Part shown: positions 6,115 through 11,703 of the stretch, in pieces
How positions within the stretch are numbered: the first letter of the stretch is position 1
How the letters are laid out: every line of letters begins with the position of its first letter
Origin: Spartobacteria bacterium
Lineage (GTDB): Bacteria; Verrucomicrobiota; Verrucomicrobiae; Chthoniobacterales; UBA6821
Direction: 5' to 3'
Length of the DNA: 11,703 nt
Assembly: GCA_003136515.1 (NCBI GenBank)
Contig: PLEU01000148.1
Location: forward strand, 3,329-15,031
The notes under the pieces: model-generated
Told to the model about the DNA's origin: nothing
The model's input: only the letters and a program-made list of their open reading frames with translations
Database searches by the model: none
Made by a program: the position numbers and the translations under genes

Positions 6115-7110
6115 ATGAAAGTCGCTGTTTATAACACCAAGCGCTATGAACGACCTAGTCTAGAAGCCGCCGCGCATGGAAAAGGACTGGAATTTACTTT
6201 CCTTGAGCCACGCTTGGATGTTCAAACGGCCCCCCTCGCCGCGGGTCATGAAGCGGTTCTGATCTTTGTCAATGACTGTGCCGATCGTGTGGCAATTGAG
6301 AAACTGGCTGCGGGCGGAACAAAGCTGCTGGCCACCCGTAGTGCGGGATTCAACCAGATCGATAGAGAGGCAGCTCGGGACTGTGGCATTTCCCTGGCTT
6401 ATGTTCCCGCCTACTCTCCGAATGCCGTGGCGGAATTCACAATCGGCATGATCCTGACTTTAGGGCGTCATATCCATGAGGGTCATAACCGTGTGCGGCG
6501 GGCAGATTTCAACCTTGAGGGGCTCTGCGGCTTTGAACTTCGTGACATGACTGTCGGAGTTTGTGGCACAGGGCGCATAGGAACGAATGTCGTACGATTG
6601 CTCAATGGGTTCGGATGTAAGGTCCTGGCCTATGACGAAATGCCCAACGAAGAGGTCATGTTGACCGCTTCCTATCTCGACACCAAAGAGGAACTCTTCC
6701 GCCTTTCCGACATACTCACCTTGCATGTACCACTGATGCCATCGACTTATCATATCATTGATGCCGCGGCTCTGGCTCTTATGAAAAAAGGGGTTTTCCT
6801 TATCAATACCAGTCGCGGAGCCCTGATTGACACTCCTGCCGTGGTTGAGGCGCTCAAGGAGGAGAAAGTTGGTGCCCTCGCAATCGATGTCTATGAAGAG
6901 GAGGCCTCACTGTTTTTCCAAGATCGCTCTTCCGACATCATTAAGGATGATGTTTTTGCACGCCTCCTGACCTTTCCGAATGTCATCGTGACGGGTCATC
7001 AGGCATTTCTCACCGATCGTGCCCTGCGCAACATAGCCGAGACGACGGTTAAAAGCCTGACCCAATTTTCTGCGGGTATTCCCTGTACCCATACGGTTCC
7101 ACTTCCTTGA
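6115..7110 (+). CDS. ldhA: D-lactate dehydrogenase (2-hydroxyacid dehydrogenase family)
   Basis: This 331-residue protein aligns along its length with E. coli-type fermentative LdhA (about 329 residues), which reduces pyruvate to D-lactate with NADH in the cytoplasm. The N-terminus MKVAVYNTK, the FVND segment (51-54), RSAGFNQID (75-83) and VPAYSPNAVAE (97-107) match the family. The NAD-binding GTGRIG is at 151-156, with D174 (LAYDE) at the end of the next strand, favouring NAD over NADP. Catalytic residues visible are R234 (NTSRGALID), E263 (DVYEEE) and H295 (TGHQAFLT). The family-specific LFFQDRSSDIIKDDVF segment is at 266-281. The ATG at 6115 gives the canonical start although no Shine-Dalgarno precedes it. 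It is the first gene of a tight four-gene run; its stop overlaps the next gene's TTG start, or precedes a GTG by 2 bp. Confidence 0.95.
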   Translation: MKVAVYNTKRYERPSLEAAAHGKGLEFTFLEPRLDVQTAPLAAGHEAVLIFVNDCADRVAIEKLAAGGTKLLATRSAGFNQIDREAARDCGISLAYVPAYSPNAVAEFTIGMILTLGRHIHEGHNRVRRADFNLEGLCGFELRDMTVGVCGTGRIGTNVVRLLNGFGCKVLAYDEMPNEEVMLTASYLDTKEELFRLSDILTLHVPLMPSTYHIIDAAALALMKKGVFLINTSRGALIDTPAVVEALKEEKVGALAIDVYEEEASLFFQDRSSDIIKDDVFARLLTFPNVIVTGHQAFLTDRALRNIAETTVKSLTQFSAGIPCTHTVPLP

Positions 7111-8711
7111 TTGTGAGAGTTCTGCACAGTGTGGCATTGGTGTTGATGCCAGTTTGCCTTTTGCTCTCCACGGGATGCTCTCCTAGTAAACCCCGTCCCG
7201 AATTGATCCTAATCAATGGGGCAGAGCCTGAGACCCTCGATCCCGCTGTCATTACCGGCCAGCCTGAGGGGCGCATAGTTAACGCCCTCTTTGAGGGATT
7301 ACTTCGATTTGACCGACATGGTCTCAGCGTGCCTGGAGTCGCGGATTCATGGAAAATCTCGCCTGATTACCTGACCTATACGTTTCATCTACGTCCTAAT
7401 GCCCGATGGAGTGATGGAAAGCCCGTTACAGCAGAAGACTTTGTGGAGTCATGGCGCCGCACACTCGAGCCTGAGACAGCCTCAGCCTACAATTACCAAC
7501 TTTTCCCCGTGCGTGGAGCGGAGGACTACGCGACTGCAAAGACCAAGGATTTTTCCACCGTGGGTGTTAAGGCTCTGGATCATGCCACCCTTCAGGTAAC
7601 TCTCCACGAGCCAACCACCTACTTCCTAGATCTCTGCGCTTTCCCAACACTCTACCCAGTCCGTACCGATTTGATCGCCAAGTATGGAGATGACTGGGTG
7701 AAGCCGGGGAGGCTGGTCGGCAATGGATCTTATCTACTAGATACATGGCGGATTAACGATTCGATCCTGCTCAAAAAGAACCCCCTTTACTGGGATAAAG
7801 ACCACGTTCAGCTTCGGACAGTTGAGGTGCTGCCCATCGATCATGCAAATGTGGCCTATAACTTTTATGCAGCCGGTCAGGCCGACCTGATTATGGACAA
7901 GGGACTAGCCCCCCCATCACTTCTGGACGCACTTAAAGGTCGTCCCGATTTTCATGCGGCACCGTTTCTTGGCTCCTATTTCCTTCGATTCAATTGCTCC
8001 AAGGGGCCCTTCACCGATGCTCGTGTGCGTCAGGCATTTTCCATGGCTATTGACCGCAAGCGTATCACGACAAAGATCACCAGAGCAGGTGAATCGACCG
8101 CTCTTAGTTTAGTGCCGCCTGGCATTCCCGGCTACAACGCGCCAGAGGGGCTTTCCGAAAATCCCACCTCAGCCCGCAAGCTCCTTGCCCAAGCCGGGTA
8201 TCCAGATGGAAAGGGATTTCCACTTACCACCTATCTTTACTGCGAAGGGGAACTCAACGAAGGGGTCGCCGTTGAACTGCAATCGATGTGGAAGGAAGAA
8301 TTGGGGGTCACCGTCCAGCTCGCTCCACAAGAATGGAAGGTTTATCTCAATTCCCTCGGCTCGCTTGATTTTGGGATAGCCCGTTCCAGCTGGGTGGGGG
8401 ACTACCCCGATCCCAACACTTTCCTGAACCTTTTCATCTCGGGGAGTGGAAACAATCGCACAGGATGGAGCAATCCCACTTATGATCATCTCATCGACGC
8501 AGCCGCAGCCGAGATAGATCCCAAAAAACGTTTTTCCATTTTGCGTCAGGCGGAAGAGCTGCTTGTGCGTGATCAGGTGCCTATTGCCCCCCTTTTCTTC
8601 TATGTAGGAATTCAGCTTTATGATTCCGAGCGTTTCGGCGGGATCGAGGCCAATGTCCTAGACGAACATCCGATAAGGGAAATTTACCGCAAAGAATTAA
8701 ATTTTCGTTAA
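7107..8711 (+). CDS. Oligopeptide ABC transporter substrate-binding lipoprotein (OppA-like, SBP family 5)
   Basis: This 534-residue protein has the length and motifs of the peptide-binding component of Opp/Dpp-type importers. A lipoprotein signal (LMPVCLLLSTGC, Cys24) is followed by the SBP-5 opening GAEPETLDPAVITG and ALFEGLLRFD. Later come WSDGKPVTAEDFVESWRR, DARVRQAFSMAIDRKRI and, near the end, EELLVRDQVPIAPLFFY. All are typical of oligopeptide-binding proteins such as OppA and MppA. It should be anchored in the periplasm and deliver peptides to a membrane permease. No permease or ATPase gene is present in the window, so it is an orphan here. Two starts are possible: TTG 7107, which overlaps the ldhA stop as TTGA, or GTG 7113, two bases after it; both keep the signal peptide. 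The exact ligand (oligopeptide, murein peptide or other) is not readable. Confidence 0.93.
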   Translation: MIVRVLHSVALVLMPVCLLLSTGCSPSKPRPELILINGAEPETLDPAVITGQPEGRIVNALFEGLLRFDRHGLSVPGVADSWKISPDYLTYTFHLRPNARWSDGKPVTAEDFVESWRRTLEPETASAYNYQLFPVRGAEDYATAKTKDFSTVGVKALDHATLQVTLHEPTTYFLDLCAFPTLYPVRTDLIAKYGDDWVKPGRLVGNGSYLLDTWRINDSILLKKNPLYWDKDHVQLRTVEVLPIDHANVAYNFYAAGQADLIMDKGLAPPSLLDALKGRPDFHAAPFLGSYFLRFNCSKGPFTDARVRQAFSMAIDRKRITTKITRAGESTALSLVPPGIPGYNAPEGLSENPTSARKLLAQAGYPDGKGFPLTTYLYCEGELNEGVAVELQSMWKEELGVTVQLAPQEWKVYLNSLGSLDFGIARSSWVGDYPDPNTFLNLFISGSGNNRTGWSNPTYDHLIDAAAAEIDPKKRFSILRQAEELLVRDQVPIAPLFFYVGIQLYDSERFGGIEANVLDEHPIREIYRKELNFR

Positions 8712-8721
8712 CATACTGCCC

Positions 8722-9564
8722 GTGAGATCACCATTTACGACACAGCAATGCACTGCACTGATCACGGGGGCCACTGCAGGGCTTGGAATGGAATTCGCCC
8801 GTCAACTTTCCAGAACGGCGAATCGCCTCATTTTAGTCGGAAGACGCGGGGAGCGTTTGAAGGAACTTGCATCAACATTGAAGTCCATGGCTCCTCAACT
8901 TCAGATCGACCCATTTAAGGCTGATCTTTCGCTTTCTTCCGAATGCGAGCGCCTTGTTGCATGGATCGTGCGTGAGCAGATTCCTGTCAATCTCCTCATT
9001 AACAATGCCGGATTGGGCGATCTCGGCTCATTTGACAGTGCTCAGTGGCAACGCCTTTCTTCCATGCTCGAGGTGAACATCACAGCGCTGACTCACTTAA
9101 CTCATCTTCTGCTGCCAATGCTGCGAGCGCATAATCCCTCGGCCATTCTCAATGTCAGCTCGGTGGCCGGTTTCTTTCCGCTTCCCGAAATGGCTGTCTA
9201 TGCCGCCACCAAGGCCTATGTGACAAGTTTCAGCGAGGCTCTTCGTATGGAACTGGCCCCGGAAGGAATCACCGTTACGGCGCTTTGTCCAGGTCCTGTG
9301 CCGACAGAGTTCTTTAAAGTGGCCAGCCGTCCCGGCGAAAAAATACACGCCATGGAGAGAAGCCACCCTTCACTCAGTTCAAGCGCCGAGATGGTGGTCA
9401 GGGAAGCGCTTCAGGGTCTTGTTGATGACAAGCCAGGAGTGATACCGAACGCCCTCCTGGGAATTCTTGTGCGGGGTTCGAGACTACTGCCATTCCCGCT
9501 GATCAGGACCGCCATCCGTCTTGGGGCGGGACCGCAGAAACCCAAAACACACTCCCAAGATTGA
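8722..9564 (+). CDS. Short-chain dehydrogenase/reductase (SDR), classical type
   Basis: This 280-residue protein starts at GTG 8722, 10 bp after the oppA-like stop. Classical SDR motifs are present: TGATAGLG (15-22) for cofactor binding, GRR at 40-42 (arginines that favour NADP), DL at 68-69, NNAG at 94-97, N119 (EVN), and the catalytic set S147 (NVSSVAG), Y160 and K164 (YAATK). CPGPVPTEF at 189-197 is the usual post-catalytic loop. It resembles the 'DltE/YqjQ-like' group of SDRs, whose substrates are mostly unknown. The C-terminal ~50 residues (LLGILVRGSRLLPFPLIRTAIRLGAG) are hydrophobic and amphipathic and could give loose membrane association; I infer this from composition only. It is probably a cytoplasmic reductase co-transcribed with its neighbours. 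No Shine-Dalgarno is seen before the GTG, but the frame gives a normal SDR N-terminus. Confidence 0.93.
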   Translation: MRSPFTTQQCTALITGATAGLGMEFARQLSRTANRLILVGRRGERLKELASTLKSMAPQLQIDPFKADLSLSSECERLVAWIVREQIPVNLLINNAGLGDLGSFDSAQWQRLSSMLEVNITALTHLTHLLLPMLRAHNPSAILNVSSVAGFFPLPEMAVYAATKAYVTSFSEALRMELAPEGITVTALCPGPVPTEFFKVASRPGEKIHAMERSHPSLSSSAEMVVREALQGLVDDKPGVIPNALLGILVRGSRLLPFPLIRTAIRLGAGPQKPKTHSQD

Positions 9565-9567
9565 CCA

Positions 9568-9573
9568 TGAGGT
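9568..9573 (+). promoter_or_regulatory. Shine-Dalgarno that decides the polyprenyl synthase start
   Basis: TGAGGT ends seven bases before ATG 9581. It supports that ATG over an in-frame ATG at 9521, which lies inside the SDR gene and would add 20 residues of non-family sequence. It is one of the few recognisable ribosome-binding sites in the window. Confidence 0.5.
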
Positions 9574-9580
9574 TTCTTTC

Positions 9581-10624
9581 ATGGAGACTTGGGTTGTGAA
9601 AAGTTTCACAAGGTGGTCCACACGCGAGATTGATCCGAGGTCCCACGAGGCCTTTGCCTCAGCCATTGAACTGATTGGCCCTGATTTGTATTCGGTCGAG
9701 GAACGCATTTCCCAGCAATCCAAGGCTTTTGACTCCGGAATCGAGCATTACATCGAATACGCGATCGGAGGCAGTGGAAAGCGACTCCGTCCTGCACTTG
9801 CCCTTCTTGCGGGTGGGGCCACCGGGCGGATTGTATCCGATCACGTCGATCTAGCCGTCATTCTTGAGCTGATCCATATAGCAAGTCTCGTTCATGACGA
9901 CATCATGGATGGGGCCGAACGACGCAGGGATCGTCCAACCCTCAACGCCAAGTGGGGAAATTCCCTGACGGTGCTTGTCGGGGATGTCCTCTTCTCCCAC
10001 GCCCTGAGGATGTCCACGCAGTTTTCAAACCAGGAAATGTCGCGCCGCATCGCAGATGCCGCCGCCGAGGTCTGCACTGGCGAGATACTACAGACTCAGC
10101 GCCGTTTTGATCTCAATGTGACGCTTTCCGAGTATTATCGCATGGTGCAGATGAAAACCGGTGCTCTCTTCGCTTCAGCGTGTGAACTGGGGGCCTTTTT
10201 GAGCGGTGCTTCTCCGCTGGTTATCGGTGCACTCAAGAACTATGGAAACAAGGTTGGTATCGCCTACCAAGTGCTGGATGACTGCATTGATCTTGTCGGT
10301 GATGAGGAGATGATTGGCAAGACCCTTGGTACCGACATCGCCTGCGGCAAATTCACGCTTCCAGTGCTCCTGCTACTACAGAATTCCACACCCAAACAGC
10401 GAGATGAAATTCAGGAAATGCTGCTGGCCGAGGAAGGGATGCCTCCCACCGTGCTGGCGGAGTTGGTTTCCTCCCGCGGGGCATTGCCTGCAGCGGTCAA
10501 GTCTGCACTGCAGCTTGTAAATGAAGCAGAAGCCGAGCTGGAAAAAGTACAAAAAAACCGCCATGCCGCAGCTCTCCACTCCATGACGGAGTACCTGCGC
10601 GGAGTCCTCAATTCACTCTGCTAG
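9581..10624 (+). CDS. Long-chain polyprenyl diphosphate synthase (IspB/HepT type)
   Basis: From ATG 9581 the protein has 347 residues and carries all trans-prenyltransferase motifs: GGSGKRLRP (63-71), first aspartate-rich motif DDIMD (106-110) with the following RRRDRPT, GD at 134-135, KTG (192-194), second aspartate-rich motif DDCID (233-237), and K257. The fifth residue before the first motif is alanine (A101, in ELIHIASLVHDD), as in the octaprenyl synthase IspB. Farnesyl/geranylgeranyl synthases have bulky residues near there, so a long product (about C30-C50) is likely. Such enzymes extend farnesyl or geranylgeranyl diphosphate with isopentenyl diphosphate to make the quinone side chain. 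It follows the SDR by 16 bp and closes the ldhA run. The C-terminal part is helical and charged, as usual. Chain length cannot be fixed from sequence alone. Confidence 0.94.
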   Translation: METWVVKSFTRWSTREIDPRSHEAFASAIELIGPDLYSVEERISQQSKAFDSGIEHYIEYAIGGSGKRLRPALALLAGGATGRIVSDHVDLAVILELIHIASLVHDDIMDGAERRRDRPTLNAKWGNSLTVLVGDVLFSHALRMSTQFSNQEMSRRIADAAAEVCTGEILQTQRRFDLNVTLSEYYRMVQMKTGALFASACELGAFLSGASPLVIGALKNYGNKVGIAYQVLDDCIDLVGDEEMIGKTLGTDIACGKFTLPVLLLLQNSTPKQRDEIQEMLLAEEGMPPTVLAELVSSRGALPAAVKSALQLVNEAEAELEKVQKNRHAAALHSMTEYLRGVLNSLC

Positions 10625-10823
10625 AGTAACAAATCCGCTTACTTCTCATTTTTTCCATGCACACCTCTCTTATTGCAGATATGACTTCTGCACAGCTTCC
10701 GAGAGAACTTCATGTCATTCTTGGAGCACAATGAGTGGAGCATTCTCCCTTCATCAGGATAAGGGAAGAAGTCTTACTCTAGCAAATTTCTACTGACCAA
10801 CACGCACACCTCACTCTGGAATC

Positions 10824-11675
10824 ATGGGAACGATTCATCACACAGCTTCTGTTGATCCAAGTGCTGAACTTGGAGCCGATGTCGAGGTGGGCCCGGGGGT
10901 GATTATAGAAGCCGGCGCCGTTATTGGCGATAGCTGCCGCATTCAGGCCCGGGCCATCATTACGGGTCACGTCCGCATGGGATCACGCAATACCATCGGG
11001 CCGGGAGCCATCATCGGTGGTGAACCACAGGACTTTGATTTTAAGCCAGGAACCCAGAGCTTTGTGGAAATCGGTAATAATAACATTATCCGGGAGTATG
11101 TGACTATACATCGCGGCACTAAGGAGGAAACTTCAACGAGAATCGGACATAATAACTTCCTCATGGTAGGCGTTCATCTAGGACATAACACATCGGTGGC
11201 TAACCGGGTTGTTATTGCCAATAACTGCTTGCTGGCCGGTTATGTGGCCATCCATGACGGAGCGGTGCTCGGGGGGGGGTCGGTTTTTCATCAACATATC
11301 CGCGTCGGCAGACTTTGCATGGTGCGGGGAGGGGAGCGATTCGGCAAGGACATCCCCCCTTTTCTCATCGCGTATGGTACGAATCTCGTTTCGGGTTTGA
11401 ATTCAGTTGGTCTGCGCCGTTCAGGGATCAGTCATGAATCACGATCCGATCTTAAAAAAGCATTTCATCTACTTTATCATGAAGGATATAACACATCTCA
11501 GGCTCTGGAGGAAGCGCGCAAAAAATTGTGGAGTCCTGAAGCCCTAGACTTCTTTAGTTTTGTCTCCGAGGCTAGAAAACGAGGGATCTGCGCGGTGGAT
11601 TATCGCAACGGAAATACTGCACTGGAGGAGGTGGGCATAAAAAATGGCAATTTTGATTCCTTGGGTGCAGACTGA
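10824..11675 (+). CDS. lpxA: UDP-N-acetylglucosamine O-acyltransferase (LpxA or close paralogue)
   Basis: This 283-residue protein has the hexapeptide-repeat left-handed beta-helix of LpxA over residues 1-180, followed by the helical C-terminal domain (LRRSGISHESRSDLKKAFHLLY). LpxA transfers a 3-hydroxyacyl chain from acyl carrier protein to UDP-GlcNAc, the first step of lipid A synthesis in the cytoplasm. The characteristic GGEPQDFDFK (65-74) and IREYVTIHRGT (89-99) are present. In VHLGH, H118 and H121 match E. coli H122 and the catalytic H125; H156-Q157 match H160-Q161, and G169 matches chain-length residue G173. One conserved position differs: E. coli H144 is Tyr140 here (LLAGYVAI). A G9 run lies inside the gene. 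No lpxC, fabZ or lpxD is adjacent, unlike many genomes, so a divergent second copy is possible. The start at ATG 10824 gives the family's normal N-terminus. Confidence 0.9.
   Translation: MGTIHHTASVDPSAELGADVEVGPGVIIEAGAVIGDSCRIQARAIITGHVRMGSRNTIGPGAIIGGEPQDFDFKPGTQSFVEIGNNNIIREYVTIHRGTKEETSTRIGHNNFLMVGVHLGHNTSVANRVVIANNCLLAGYVAIHDGAVLGGGSVFHQHIRVGRLCMVRGGERFGKDIPPFLIAYGTNLVSGLNSVGLRRSGISHESRSDLKKAFHLLYHEGYNTSQALEEARKKLWSPEALDFFSFVSEARKRGICAVDYRNGNTALEEVGIKNGNFDSLGAD
11271..11279 (+). repeat. Nine-G homopolymer inside the lpxA coding sequence
   Basis: Nine consecutive G encode Gly150-Gly151-Gly152, just before the conserved SVFHQ segment. The frame is intact at nine. Adding or losing one G would cut off the last part of the helix and the C-terminal domain. 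Other glycine codons could have been used, so the run is not required by the protein. Confidence 0.8.
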
Positions 11676-11684
11676 TTACAAATC

Positions 11685-11703
11685 ATGCGAAAGTTACTAT
11701 TTC
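11685..11703 (+). CDS. Possible first codons of the next gene
   Basis: Nine bases after the lpxA stop an ATG opens a frame reading MRKLLF up to the window end. A basic-then-hydrophobic start so soon after a stop on the same strand suggests another gene, perhaps with a signal peptide. Six codons are too few to judge. Confidence 0.25.

Noticed and set aside
9521..9580. A longer polyprenyl synthase start at ATG 9521
   Set aside because: It would lie inside the SDR gene and add 20 residues unlike the family, whereas ATG 9581 has a well-placed TGAGGT upstream.
10657..10734. A 25-codon ORF (starting MHTSLIADMTS) in the gap before lpxA
   Set aside because: It has no Shine-Dalgarno and no recognisable features, and it is short enough to arise by chance.
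10747..10765. CCCTT and AAGGG hairpin between the polyprenyl synthase and lpxA
   Set aside because: Only five base pairs with a nine-base loop and no T run; too weak to call a terminator.

Overview
The window looks like a Gram-negative chromosome: it carries an lpxA-type lipid A gene and three predicted lipoproteins. The mix of secreted glycosidases, GTG/TTG starts and weak or absent Shine-Dalgarno sequences would suit the Verrucomicrobiota or a related PVC lineage. That placement is an impression, not a demonstrated assignment.

Layout. (1) 3-611 (+) is the 3' part of a sugar-nucleotidyltransferase-like gene. Its stop overlaps, tail to tail, a nitroreductase gene (592-1287, -). (2) 1317-5010 is a glycosidase locus. 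A GH1 lipoprotein on the minus strand, probably co-transcribed with the nitroreductase, diverges over only 38 bp from a plus-strand pair: a secreted protein of unknown function and a second GH1 lipoprotein, joined by a GTGA start/stop overlap. (3) 5101-5901 is a mobile insertion. It is 785 bp long (5109-5893), with ~40-bp imperfect terminal inverted repeats and a perfect 8-bp target duplication, TAATATAT. It holds the decayed N-terminus of an IS1595-type transposase followed directly by an intact-looking polyvalent-protein-type kinase domain (Kinase-PolyVal), which takes the place of the transposase catalytic domain. (4) 5909-6154 (-) holds a short protein-like remnant or small ORF next to the insertion. 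(5) 6115-10624 (+) is a tight four-gene run: D-lactate dehydrogenase (ldhA), an oligopeptide-binding lipoprotein, a short-chain dehydrogenase and a long-chain polyprenyl diphosphate synthase. (6) After a 199-bp gap with no gene I can support comes an lpxA homologue (10824-11675), then possibly the first codons of another gene.

How the genes fit together. The two GH1 lipoproteins probably hydrolyse beta-glycosides outside the cytoplasm. The ldhA run combines fermentation, peptide capture, redox and isoprenoid functions with no obvious single pathway. lpxA serves the outer membrane. The most unusual feature is the small IS-like cassette: its boundaries can be read exactly, it has lost the transposase catalytic domain, and it carries a kinase-fold gene as cargo.
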